From NCBI RefSeq assembly GCF_000730565.1, contig NZ_BBIQ01000001.1, positions 186,001 to 250,000 on the forward strand: a stretch of DNA of 64,000 nt, given 5' to 3'. A model generated the notes under the pieces. That model did no database searches. It saw only the letters and a program-made list of their open reading frames with translations, and was not told the DNA's origin. This document shows positions 37,225 through 46,910 of the stretch, piece by piece (the stretch's first letter is position 1; each line of letters begins with the position of its first letter). This DNA is from Pseudomonas fulva NBRC 16637 = DSM 17717 (lineage in GTDB: Bacteria > Pseudomonadota > Gammaproteobacteria > Pseudomonadales > Pseudomonadaceae). The position numbers were made by a program, and so were the translations under genes.

Positions 37225-38583
37225 ATGAGTAACAACCTCGACCAGCTCACCGATTGGTTGAAAGAGCACAAGATCACCGAAGTCGAATGCCTGATCAGCG
37301 ACTTGACCGGCATCACGCGCGGCAAGATTTCGCCTACCAACAAGTTCATCGCCGAGAAAGGCATGCGCCTGCCCGAGAGCGTGTTGCTGCAGACCGTGAC
37401 CGGCGACTATGTCGACGACGACATCTATTACGAGCTGCTGGACCCTGCAGACATCGACATGATCTGCCGGCCCGATGAGAATGCCGTGTTCCTGGTGCCA
37501 TGGGCCATCGAGCCGACCGCGCAGGTCATCCACGATACCTATGACAAAAAGGGCAACCCCGTAGAGCTGTCGCCGCGCAACGTGCTCAAGAAGGTGCTCA
37601 AGCTTTACGCCGACAAGGGCTGGCAGCCCATCGTCGCGCCCGAGATGGAGTTCTACCTGACCAAACGCAGCGAAGACCCTGACTTCCCGCTGCAACCGCC
37701 AGTGGGCCGTTCGGGCCGGCCTGAAACCGGGCGCCAGTCCTTCTCCATCGAAGCTGCGAACGAATTCGACCCGCTGTTCGAGGATGTCTATGACTGGTGC
37801 GAATTGCAGCAGTTGGACCTCGACACGCTGATCCACGAAGACGGCACGGCGCAGATGGAAATCAACTTCCGTCACGGCGATGCCCTGCACCTGGCCGACC
37901 AGATCCTGGTGTTCAAGCGCACCATGCGTGAGGCGGCGCTCAAGCACAACGTGGCAGCCACCTTCATGGCCAAGCCCATGACCGGCGAGCCTGGCAGTGC
38001 GATGCACCTGCACCAGAGCGTGGTCGATGTGACCACCGGGAAGAACATCTTCAGCAATGAAGACGGCAGCATGAGCACGCTGTTCCTGAACCACATCGGC
38101 GGTTTGCAGAAATTCATTCCCGAAGCGTTGCCGCTGTTTGCGCCCAACGTGAACTCGTTCCGCCGCTTCCTGCCGGATACCTCGGCGCCAGTGAACGTCG
38201 AGTGGGGCGAGGAAAACCGTACGGTAGGCCTGCGCGTCCCGGACGCTGGCCCGCAAAGCCGCCGGGTGGAAAACCGCCTGCCGGGTGCGGATGCCAATCC
38301 GTATCTGGCCATCGCCGCGAGCCTGCTGTGTGGTTACATCGGCATGGTCGAAGGTATCGAGGCCAGCGCACCGGTCCAGGGCCGGGGTTACGAGCGTCGC
38401 AACCTGCGCCTGCCGCTGACCATCGAAGACGCCCTGGAACGCATGGAAATCAGCCGCGCCCTGGAGCAATACCTGGGCAAGAAATTCATCGCCGGTTACG
38501 TGGCCACCAAGCGTGCCGAGCACGAGAACTTCAAGCGCGTCATCAGTTCCTGGGAGCGTGAATTCCTGCTGTTCGCAGTTTGA
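37225..38583 (+). CDS. spuB: Gamma-glutamylpolyamine synthetase, second copy
   Basis: A 452-residue GlnA-like ligase paralogous to the divergent spuI product. It shows VECLISDLTGITRGKISP at the N-terminus, VAPEMEFYLTKRSEDPDF, MEINFRHGDALHLAD, GSAMHLHQSVVD and the phosphate loop RRFLPDTSAPVNVEWGEENR. It starts the polyamine operon spuB-spuC-spuDEFGH, matching the order in other pseudomonads where these enzymes open the gamma-glutamyl route of putrescine and cadaverine or spermidine use. The exact amine preference cannot be read from the sequence. Confidence 0.87.
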   Translation: MSNNLDQLTDWLKEHKITEVECLISDLTGITRGKISPTNKFIAEKGMRLPESVLLQTVTGDYVDDDIYYELLDPADIDMICRPDENAVFLVPWAIEPTAQVIHDTYDKKGNPVELSPRNVLKKVLKLYADKGWQPIVAPEMEFYLTKRSEDPDFPLQPPVGRSGRPETGRQSFSIEAANEFDPLFEDVYDWCELQQLDLDTLIHEDGTAQMEINFRHGDALHLADQILVFKRTMREAALKHNVAATFMAKPMTGEPGSAMHLHQSVVDVTTGKNIFSNEDGSMSTLFLNHIGGLQKFIPEALPLFAPNVNSFRRFLPDTSAPVNVEWGEENRTVGLRVPDAGPQSRRVENRLPGADANPYLAIAASLLCGYIGMVEGIEASAPVQGRGYERRNLRLPLTIEDALERMEISRALEQYLGKKFIAGYVATKRAEHENFKRVISSWEREFLLFAV

Positions 38584-38631
38584 TCAACCTCGGCCCCGCA
38601 GACGCGCGGCCGTCCGTCAACGGAGAACCAC

Positions 38632-39993
38632 ATGAGCCTGAACAACCCGCAAACCCGTGAATGGCAAGCCCTCAGTGGCGAGCATCACCTCGCGCCTTTC
38701 AGCGACTACAAGCAGCTGAAGGACAAGGGGCCGCGCATCATCACCAAGGCGCAAGGCGTGCATTTGTGGGACAGCGAGGGGCACAAGATTCTCGACGGCA
38801 TGGCTGGCCTGTGGTGCGTGGCCGTGGGGTATGGGCGGGAGGAGCTGGTTCAGGCGGCAGAGCGGCAGATGCGTGAGCTGCCCTACTACAACCTGTTCTT
38901 CCAGACCGCCCATCCTCCGGCGCTGGAGTTGGCCAAGGCGATCACCCAAGTGGCGCCCGAGGGCATGAGCCATGTGTTCTTCACCAGTTCAGGCTCCGAG
39001 GGCAACGACACCGTGCTGCGCATGGTTCGCCATTACTGGGCACTCAAGGGCAAGCCGAGCAAGCAGACCCTGATCGGTCGGGTCAACGGCTATCACGGCT
39101 CCACCGTGGCCGGTGCCAGCCTGGGCGGCATGAGTGGCATGCACGAGCAAGGCGGCTTGCCCATCCCGGGCGTGGTGCATATCCCTCAGCCGTACTGGTA
39201 TGGCGAGGGCGGTGACATGACACCGGAGGCGTTCGGGGTCTGGGCTGCGGAGCAACTGGAAAAGAAAATTCTCGAAGTCGGCGAGGACAACGTCGCCGCG
39301 TTCATCGCCGAGCCTATCCAGGGCGCCGGTGGCGTGATCATCCCGCCAGACACCTACTGGCCGAAGATCAAGGAAATCCTGGCCCGGTACGACATCCTCT
39401 TTGTGGCTGACGAAGTCATTTGCGGTTTCGGGCGAACAGGGCAGTGGTTCGGCTCGGATTTCTATGACCTCAAGCCCGACCTGATGACCATCGCCAAGGG
39501 CCTTACCTCCGGTTACATCCCCATGGGCGGTGTGATCGTGCGTGACAAGGTTGCCAAGGTGCTTAGCGAAGGCGGGGATTTCAATCACGGCTTCACCTAT
39601 TCCGGGCATCCGGTGGCTGCCGCGGTAGGCCTGGAAAACCTGCGCATCCTGCGCGACGAACAGATCGTCGAGAAAGCGCGCACCGAAGCGGCACCGTATT
39701 TGCAAAAGCGTTTGCGTGAGTTGCAGGACCACCCGCTGGTGGGCGAGGTGCGCGGTGTTGGCCTGCTCGGCGCGATCGAGCTGGTGAAGGACAAGGCGAC
39801 ACGCAGCCGTTTCGAGGGCAAAGGTGCTGGCATGATCTGCCGTAATTTCTGCTTCGACAATGGCCTGATCATGCGGGCCGTCGGCGACACGATGATCATC
39901 GCGCCACCTCTGGTCATCAGCCCGGCGCAGATCGACGAGCTGGTGGAAAAGGCACGCAAATGCCTGGACCTGACACTCGAGGCGATTCGCTGA
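38632..39993 (+). CDS. spuC: Polyamine:pyruvate aminotransferase
   Basis: A 453-residue class III PLP-dependent aminotransferase that moves a terminal amino group from putrescine/spermidine-type amines to pyruvate. The PLP lysine is K289 in MTIAKGLTSGYIPMGG; upstream are the conserved VADEVICGFGRTGQWFGSD and FFTSSGSEGNDTVLRMVR. The N-terminus (WQALSGEHHLAPFSDYK) is typical of the Pseudomonas SpuC group. It lies 48 bases after spuB with GGAG before the ATG. It is followed by a stem-loop and 160 bases before spuD. Confidence 0.93.
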   Translation: MSLNNPQTREWQALSGEHHLAPFSDYKQLKDKGPRIITKAQGVHLWDSEGHKILDGMAGLWCVAVGYGREELVQAAERQMRELPYYNLFFQTAHPPALELAKAITQVAPEGMSHVFFTSSGSEGNDTVLRMVRHYWALKGKPSKQTLIGRVNGYHGSTVAGASLGGMSGMHEQGGLPIPGVVHIPQPYWYGEGGDMTPEAFGVWAAEQLEKKILEVGEDNVAAFIAEPIQGAGGVIIPPDTYWPKIKEILARYDILFVADEVICGFGRTGQWFGSDFYDLKPDLMTIAKGLTSGYIPMGGVIVRDKVAKVLSEGGDFNHGFTYSGHPVAAAVGLENLRILRDEQIVEKARTEAAPYLQKRLRELQDHPLVGEVRGVGLLGAIELVKDKATRSRFEGKGAGMICRNFCFDNGLIMRAVGDTMIIAPPLVISPAQIDELVEKARKCLDLTLEAIR

Positions 39994-40017
39994 CAGCTAG
40001 CGATGTGACATTAAGTC

Positions 40018-40057
40018 GTTACAAGGGCCAGGTTTCCTTGAAACCGGGCCTTGTAAC
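40018..40057 (+). terminator. Stem-loop between spuC and spuD
   Basis: GTTACAAGG...(40018-40035) pairs with (40041-40057) ...CCTTGTAAC; the arms contain GGCC/GGCC and AGGTTT/AAACC with one bulge. No T tract follows, so it may act as an attenuator or an RNA 3'/5' protecting stem before the highly expressed spuD. Confidence 0.55.
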
Positions 40058-40153
40058 TTGCCAGACTAGCGGCTGCTTCAGTCGCCCACACGCGTGTACT
40101 GCGGGACCCGGCTTCTGAACGGATGGCTAATCGAACACTCTGGAGCATGACGC

Positions 40154-41251
40154 ATGAAGAATATGGGCAAGACGTTGTTGGCCGCTGCGCTGATGGGCGC
40201 AGTGGTCGGGGCTGTACAGGCTGAAGACAAGGTACTGAACGTCTACAACTGGTCGGACTACATTGCTCCGGACACCATCGCCAAGTTCGAGAAAGAGTCG
40301 GGCATCAAGGTCAAGTACGACGTGTTCGACAGCAACGAAACCCTGGAGGCCAAGTTGCTGGCCGGTAAGTCGGGCTATGACATCGTGGTGCCTTCCAACA
40401 ACTTCCTGGCCAAGCAGATCAAGGCGGGCGTCTACCAGGAACTCGATCGCACCCAGCTGCCCAACTGGAAGAACCTCGACGAGGATCTGCTCAAGGCCGT
40501 GGGCGATGCCAGCGACCCGGAAAACAAGCATGCCTTCCCCTACATGTGGGGCTCGATCGGCATCGGCTACAACCCCGAGAAGGTCAAGGCAGCGCTGGGC
40601 GTGGACAAGATCGATTCCTGGGACGTGGTCTTCAAGCCAGAGAACATCGCCAAGCTCAAGAGCTGTGGCGTGAGCTTCCTTGATGCCCCAACCGAAATGC
40701 TGCCAGCGGCCCTGCATTACCTGGGCCTGCCGACCAACAGCACCAAGAAGGAAGACCTCAAGGCTGCCGAAGACCTGTTCCTCAAGATCCGTCCGTCGAT
40801 CACCTATTTCCACTCCTCCAAGTACATTGGCGACCTGGCCAACGGCAACATCTGCCTGGCTGTCGGCTACTCGGGTGACCTGGAGCAGTCCAAGACCCGC
40901 GCCCACGAAGCGGGGGACAAGGTCAAGCTGGACTACGTGATCCCGAAAGAAGGCGCCGGCACCTTCTATGACATGGTTGCCATGCCCAAGGATGCCGAGC
41001 ACAAGGAAGCGGCCTACAAGTTCATGGACTTCCTGATGCAGCCGCAAGTCATGGCCGAAATCACCAATGCCGTGCGCTTCCCCAACGGCAACAAGGCCGC
41101 GACCGCCTTTGTGGACAAGGACATCACCAGCGACCCAAGCATCTATCCGTCCGCTGAAGTGAAAAAGAATCTGTACGCCATTGCCGCCCCTGAAGCAGCA
41201 GTGCAACGGGTAATTACCCGCAGCTGGACCAAGATCAAATCGGGCAAATAA
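40154..41251 (+). CDS. spuD: Polyamine ABC transporter, periplasmic binding protein
   Basis: A 365-residue PotF-type binding protein with signal peptide ([17 protein letters not shown], cut near 24). The mature start [20 protein letters not shown] is the PotF hallmark, with the aromatic/acid ligands WSDY in the polyamine pocket. A close paralogue follows immediately. In P. aeruginosa SpuD prefers putrescine and SpuE spermidine (published); the same split is likely here. Ribosome site GGAG at 40142-40145. Confidence 0.93.
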   Translation: MKNMGKTLLAAALMGAVVGAVQAEDKVLNVYNWSDYIAPDTIAKFEKESGIKVKYDVFDSNETLEAKLLAGKSGYDIVVPSNNFLAKQIKAGVYQELDRTQLPNWKNLDEDLLKAVGDASDPENKHAFPYMWGSIGIGYNPEKVKAALGVDKIDSWDVVFKPENIAKLKSCGVSFLDAPTEMLPAALHYLGLPTNSTKKEDLKAAEDLFLKIRPSITYFHSSKYIGDLANGNICLAVGYSGDLEQSKTRAHEAGDKVKLDYVIPKEGAGTFYDMVAMPKDAEHKEAAYKFMDFLMQPQVMAEITNAVRFPNGNKAATAFVDKDITSDPSIYPSAEVKKNLYAIAAPEAAVQRVITRSWTKIKSGK

Positions 41252-41265
41252 GCCTGATGTAGCAT

Positions 41266-41293
41266 TTTCGGACCGGGTATTCCCGGTCCGAAA
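41266..41293 (+). terminator. Intercistronic hairpin after spuD
   Basis: TTTCGGACCGGG (41266-41277), loop TATT, CCCGGTCCGAAA (41282-41293): a perfect 12-bp stem with tetraloop. No T tract follows. It probably protects the spuD mRNA 3' end or slows polymerase before spuE. Confidence 0.75.
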
Positions 41294-41340
41294 CCAGTGA
41301 AAGGCAATTGAGCATTGCGGCATCGAAGCTGCGAAGGTAA

Positions 41341-42504
<1,164 letters not shown>

Positions 42505-42513
42505 TCCACCTCA

Positions 42514-42544
42514 CCCGCGCGGCCTGCCTGGCAGGCCGCGCGGG
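42514..42544 (+). terminator. Intercistronic hairpin after spuE
   Basis: CCCGCGCGGCCTG (42514-42526) pairs perfectly with CAGGCCGCGCGGG (42532-42544), loop CCTGG. It is a very stable 13-bp GC stem, followed by ACAAAAAAC rather than a T tract on this strand. An effect on relative expression of spuE versus spuFGH is inferred. Confidence 0.75.
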
Positions 42545-42572
42545 CACAAAAAACTTGTTGGGAGTTTCACTC

Positions 42573-43715
42573 ATGGCAGTTGCCTCCGGCGCCTATAAGA
42601 AAGCCCTCGAGGGTGGCCAGCAACCCAAGCAGGTGCTGGTCAAGATCGACCGGGTCACGAAAAAATTCGACGAAACGGTAGCGGTGGACGATGTGTCCCT
42701 GGAAATCCGCAAGGGCGAAATCTTCGCCTTGCTTGGGGGTTCCGGCTCCGGTAAGTCGACCTTGCTGCGCATGCTGGCAGGCTTCGAACGCCCCACCGAA
42801 GGACGCATCTTCCTGGACGGCGTGGACATTACCGACATGCCGCCCTACGAGCGGCCGATCAACATGATGTTCCAGTCCTACGCCCTGTTCCCGCACATGA
42901 CCGTGGCGCAGAACATCGCCTTCGGCCTGCAGCAGGACCGCTTGCCCAAGGCCGAGGTCGACGCCCGCGTGGCCGAGATGCTCAAGCTGGTGCACATGAC
43001 TCAGTACGCCAAACGCAAGCCGCACCAGCTCTCCGGTGGCCAGCGCCAGCGCGTGGCCTTGGCTCGTTCCCTGGCCAAGCGGCCTAAGCTGTTGCTGCTG
43101 GACGAGCCGATGGGTGCCCTGGACAAGAAGCTGCGTTCGCAGATGCAGCTGGAGCTGGTGGAAATCATCGAGCGCGTCGGCGTGACCTGCGTGATGGTGA
43201 CCCACGACCAGGAAGAAGCCATGACCATGGCCCAGCGCATTGCCATCATGCACCTGGGCTGGATCGCTCAGATCGGCTCGCCGGTAGACATTTACGAAAC
43301 CCCGACCAGCCGCCTGGTCTGCGAATTCATCGGCAACGTCAACCTGTTCGATGCCGAGGTGATCGACGATGCCGAAGGCCACGCCCTGATCGCCTCGCCT
43401 GAACTTGAGCGCAAGATCTACGTCGGGCACGGTGTCTCCACCTCCGTGGAGGACAAGCACATCACCTATGCACTGCGCCCGGAAAAGATGCTGGTCACCA
43501 CTGTCCAGCCTGATTTCCAGTACAACTGGTCGCGCGGCAAGATCCATGACATCGCCTACCTGGGCGGGCATTCGGTATTCTACGTGAAGCTACCCAGTGG
43601 CAAGGTGGTGCAGTCGTTCGTCGCCAACGCCGAACGCCAAGGCGCGCGCCCTACGTGGGACGATGAAGTCTTCGTATGGTGGGAAGACGACAGCGGCGTG
43701 GTACTGCGGTCATGA
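42573..43715 (+). CDS. spuF: Polyamine ABC transporter, ATPase
   Basis: A 380-residue PotG/PotA-type ATP-binding subunit. Walker A is GGSGSGKSTLLRML (about 56-69), the Q-loop is MMFQSYALFPHM, the signature [15 protein letters not shown] and Walker B LLLLDEPMGALD, with the His switch VTHDQEE. The C-terminal TOBE domain (about 290-380) is typical of spermidine/putrescine ATPases. The ATG at 42573 follows TTGGGAG; the frame to 42555 is leader. It overlaps spuG by ATGA. Confidence 0.95.
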   Translation: MAVASGAYKKALEGGQQPKQVLVKIDRVTKKFDETVAVDDVSLEIRKGEIFALLGGSGSGKSTLLRMLAGFERPTEGRIFLDGVDITDMPPYERPINMMFQSYALFPHMTVAQNIAFGLQQDRLPKAEVDARVAEMLKLVHMTQYAKRKPHQLSGGQRQRVALARSLAKRPKLLLLDEPMGALDKKLRSQMQLELVEIIERVGVTCVMVTHDQEEAMTMAQRIAIMHLGWIAQIGSPVDIYETPTSRLVCEFIGNVNLFDAEVIDDAEGHALIASPELERKIYVGHGVSTSVEDKHITYALRPEKMLVTTVQPDFQYNWSRGKIHDIAYLGGHSVFYVKLPSGKVVQSFVANAERQGARPTWDDEVFVWWEDDSGVVLRS

Positions 43716-44632
43716 AGCTGCGCAAGCTCAAGCGAGCGTTCCGGCGCATCACCCCTGAAGGGCGGCACCTGGTGATCGGTGTTCCTTTCGTGTGGCTGTT
43801 CCTGTTCTTCATGCTGCCGTTCTTCATCGTCCTGAAGATCAGCTTCGCCGAAGCCGACGTGGCGATCCCGCCGTACACCGAGATCTACAGCTACGTCGAG
43901 GACAAGATCCAGTTGGTGCTCAACCTGGCCAACTACGGTTTGCTGACCGAGGACGAACTGTATATCTCGGCCTACCTCGGTTCGCTGAAGATGGCGTTCA
44001 TCAGCACGCTGCTCTGCCTGCTGATCGGCTACCCGATGGCCTATGCCATCGCCAACGCCAAGAAGGAAACCCAGACCGTCCTGCTGCTGCTGATCATGAT
44101 GCCGACCTGGACCGCGATCCTGATCCGCGTGTATGCCTGGATGGGCATTCTGAGCAACAACGGTTTGCTCAATGGCTTTTTGATGTGGACCGGGCTGATC
44201 GACCAGCCGCTGCAGATACTCAACACCAACCTGGCGGTGTACATCGGCGTGGTCTATTCCTACCTGCCGTTCATGATCCTGCCCTTGTTCGCCAACCTGG
44301 TGAAGCATGACCCAAGCCTGCTCGAAGCGGCATCCGACCTGGGGTCGAGCACCTTCAACAGCTTCTGGAAAATCACCGTGCCGCTGTCAAAAAACGGCAT
44401 CATCGCCGGTTGCATGCTGGTGTTCATCCCCGTGGTGGGCGAGTTCGTGATCCCCGAACTGCTCGGCGGACCGGAAACCCTGATGATCGGTAAAGTGTTG
44501 TGGCAGGAATTCTTCAACAACCGTGACTGGCCGGTGGCCTCGGCGCTTGCGGTGGTGATGCTGGCGATCCTGATCGTGCCCATTTTGCTGTTCAACCGCA
44601 GCCAGGCCAAGGAAATGGAGGGCAGGGCATGA
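43712..44632 (+). CDS. spuG: Polyamine ABC transporter, permease 1
   Basis: A 306-residue PotH-type inner-membrane permease with about six spans (FVWLFLFFMLPFFIVLKISF near the N-terminus, LICLL-type helices in the middle). The EAA loop is LLEAASDLGSSTFNSFWKIT. It overlaps spuF and spuH by 4 bases on each side, so the three subunits are co-translated. The start at 43712 is fixed by the ATGA overlap. Confidence 0.94.
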   Translation: MKLRKLKRAFRRITPEGRHLVIGVPFVWLFLFFMLPFFIVLKISFAEADVAIPPYTEIYSYVEDKIQLVLNLANYGLLTEDELYISAYLGSLKMAFISTLLCLLIGYPMAYAIANAKKETQTVLLLLIMMPTWTAILIRVYAWMGILSNNGLLNGFLMWTGLIDQPLQILNTNLAVYIGVVYSYLPFMILPLFANLVKHDPSLLEAASDLGSSTFNSFWKITVPLSKNGIIAGCMLVFIPVVGEFVIPELLGGPETLMIGKVLWQEFFNNRDWPVASALAVVMLAILIVPILLFNRSQAKEMEGRA

Positions 44633-45519
44633 AGCGCTTCGGTTTTTCCAAGCTGATGCTGGTGTTCGGCTTGCTGTTCATCTACTTGCCGATGGTGATT
44701 CTGGTCATCTACTCGTTCAACGCCTCCAAGTTGGTGACGGTGTGGGGCGGGTGGTCGGTCAAATGGTATGTCGGCTTGCTGGACAACACTCAGCTGATCG
44801 GTTCGGTGATGCGCTCGCTGGAAATCGCTTGCTACACGGCGGTAGCGGCTGTCGCGTTGGGCACCATGGCGGCTTTCGTACTCACCAGGGTCACCCGGTT
44901 CCGCGGGCGTACCTTGTTCGGTGGCTTGGTCACCGCACCGTTGGTCATGCCTGAAGTCATCACGGGTCTGTCGCTGCTGCTGCTGTTCGTGGCCATGGCG
45001 CAATTGATCGGTTGGCCGCAGGAGCGTGGCGTTGTCACCATCTGGATTGCCCACACCACCTTCTGCGCGGCCTATGTGGCCGTCGTCGTGTCGGCCCGGC
45101 TGCGTGAGCTGGACCTGTCGATCGAAGAGGCGGCCATGGACCTGGGGGCCAAGCCTTGGAAGGTGTTCTTCCTGATCACCATCCCCATGATTGCGCCTTC
45201 GCTGGCGGCAGGTGGCATGATGTCGTTCGCCTTGTCGCTCGATGACCTGGTATTGGCCAGCTTCGTGTCCGGGCCAGGCTCGACCACGTTGCCGATGGAA
45301 GTGTTCTCGGCGGTACGCCTGGGCGTGAAACCTGAGATCAACGCCGTGGCCAGCCTGATTCTGCTGTCCGTCTCGTTGGTGACATTCTTCGTCTGGTACT
45401 TCAGTCGCCGTGCCGAAGAGCGTCGCCGCAAGGCCATACAGCAGGCGATTGAAGAAGGTGCGGCGGCCAATGCGTCGCAGCCTCAGGTACGGCGCCCGGC
45501 GCCGGTAGCGCCGATCTGA
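44629..45519 (+). CDS. spuH: Polyamine ABC transporter, permease 2
   Basis: A 296-residue PotI-type permease with six predicted spans (MLVFGLLFIYLPMVILVIYS at the N-terminus) and EAA loop IEEAAMDLGAKPWKVFFLIT. The C-terminal tail after the last span (RRAEERRRKAIQQA) is basic and cytoplasmic. Last gene of the spu operon; a hairpin follows 10 bases after the stop. Confidence 0.94.
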   Translation: MKRFGFSKLMLVFGLLFIYLPMVILVIYSFNASKLVTVWGGWSVKWYVGLLDNTQLIGSVMRSLEIACYTAVAAVALGTMAAFVLTRVTRFRGRTLFGGLVTAPLVMPEVITGLSLLLLFVAMAQLIGWPQERGVVTIWIAHTTFCAAYVAVVVSARLRELDLSIEEAAMDLGAKPWKVFFLITIPMIAPSLAAGGMMSFALSLDDLVLASFVSGPGSTTLPMEVFSAVRLGVKPEINAVASLILLSVSLVTFFVWYFSRRAEERRRKAIQQAIEEGAAANASQPQVRRPAPVAPI

Positions 45520-45529
45520 TCGAGGTATG

Positions 45530-45559
45530 GCTGCTCGTTACGCTTTTGGAGCGAGCAGC
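45530..45559 (+). terminator. Hairpin at the end of the spu operon
   Basis: GCTGCTCG (45530-45537) and CGAGCAGC (45552-45559) form a perfect 8-bp stem with a 14-base loop directly after spuH. No T tract; probable operon end. Confidence 0.5.
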
Positions 45560-45646
45560 TGTTCCACACTTGCGCTTGCGCCGTGCGGAGAACTGAATGT
45601 GGCCGCATAAACGTATCGTTTGTGACGAATTGCTACGGCGAGGTCA

Positions 45647-46651
45647 CTAGACACTTAAGCGCCGAACTCTATTCATAATTCGCTGTGGCTCGATATGTGG
45701 GGGGAGGCTGTTCCTGTGCGACAAGCTTCCTCCAGTTGAGTCCTGGTTGGGATAAAGATCCAAATAGCTGGGAAGCTCGTCCAGACCTGGCGCTTGAAGG
45801 TTTAAACTCGAATAGCTGGGAGGCGGGGCCGGAACTACCGGTTGCGTTGTTAAATGCGAGCCACCAAATCTTCTATTCGTATGGACACTTGGAGGTACCA
45901 AGGTCACATCCGCTGATGAAAAGCTCTGTACAGGGTCATGCACGTTTCGTCGGTCGCTGCCTCCCACTGTAGTCGAGAACCGTTCTCCATATGACGAGTC
46001 GGCTCTGAGCGTACTCATATATTTTTCCCGGACGAATAAAGCGGCGACAAGCGATGACCCACCAATATAAACGCCGATCGCCACTCCGATAAGGTTATCG
46101 TCATTTTTCGAAGCACCGACGACAGCAAGGGCTGTGCCTGCTGTTAAGGACGCAGCGGCTGTGATCCAGCTTGCATACTTGATCAGGCTTCTCACCGCGA
46201 AGTGGCCTGATGGATCACTTTGATTGACAGGGTCACCCAGGCAGTAGGCATACGCATTGAGCATCCCCTGTCCAAAAGGGCTCAGGTTGTCAGGGGCGCC
46301 AAACCGCATGAGTGCCGGTCTATACAGTCGATAGCCGTTGCCCAGTGGATACCCATCCAATAGTGCATCCAGTCGCTCACCGTGATACGCCCATGGCGTG
46401 TCCGGTTCATTCAAACGGGCCCTTTGGCCGTAAGGCGTGTAGGAAAAGCGAGCCAGGCAGTTGGTGTGGGGCTCGGCCATTACGGTGTTGCCCCTGTCTA
46501 CCGCGCTTACTGAAGGCGTCCGCTTATCGCCTGCAAGATGGCCTAGAAAGCGTGCCTGACCTCGGAACACCGAGCGTTTGACGTCGTCACCCAGTTCCGT
46601 GACGAGTTGGCCGGCTTGATAGAACGCGTGGACCCTGCCAGATTTGTCCAT
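45647..46651 (-). CDS. RHS repeat-associated core domain protein with PY-type C-terminus
   Basis: A 334-residue protein. Residues 20-105 contain remnants of YD/RHS strands (ARFSYTPYGQRARL, WAYHGERLD), and 107-150 is the RHS core (NGYRLYRPALMRFGAPDNL ... NAYAYCLGDPVNQSDPSGH). Two hydrophobic segments (about 160-180 and 186-206) follow, then a Pro/Ser-rich tail with PPSY (277-280), LPSY (293-296) and a basic end RIMNRVRRLSV. Such short Rhs-core proteins recur in Pseudomonas, often with a variable C-terminus that could be a toxin or host-interaction part. The DNA is AT-richer than its neighbours. The frame is open 21 codons further upstream without a normal start, so a 5' truncation is possible. 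Confidence 0.8.
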   Translation of the reverse strand: MDKSGRVHAFYQAGQLVTELGDDVKRSVFRGQARFLGHLAGDKRTPSVSAVDRGNTVMAEPHTNCLARFSYTPYGQRARLNEPDTPWAYHGERLDALLDGYPLGNGYRLYRPALMRFGAPDNLSPFGQGMLNAYAYCLGDPVNQSDPSGHFAVRSLIKYASWITAAASLTAGTALAVVGASKNDDNLIGVAIGVYIGGSSLVAALFVREKYMSTLRADSSYGERFSTTVGGSDRRNVHDPVQSFSSADVTLVPPSVHTNRRFGGSHLTTQPVVPAPPPSYSSLNLQAPGLDELPSYLDLYPNQDSTGGSLSHRNSLPPHIEPQRIMNRVRRLSV

Positions 46652-46910
46652 ACCAACATCCCCGGATGAATAAGACCGACCGTCTGCAAGCAGTGGTAGG
46701 TTGGAAGTTTCGCGTCAGGCGACAGTATCGTGATCTTGAAAGCGTGGGCTACTGACAGAATTGCCAGGGTTTGCCAACACCTGGCCTGACGAAGCCACCC
46801 ACGAGGCTGGAGGGGGCAGGGCGTCTGGCGTCTACAGCAAGAATTATGGAACCCTGGCCTGCTTGGCGAATCGCATGCATGAATCTTTTGCGCGCAAGAA
46901 AGGAGCCTCC

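Noticed and set aside
45685..45972. Plus-strand 95-codon frame opposite the Rhs-core gene
   Set aside because: It is the complement of the Pro/Ser-rich tail, with no ribosome site and no family resemblance.
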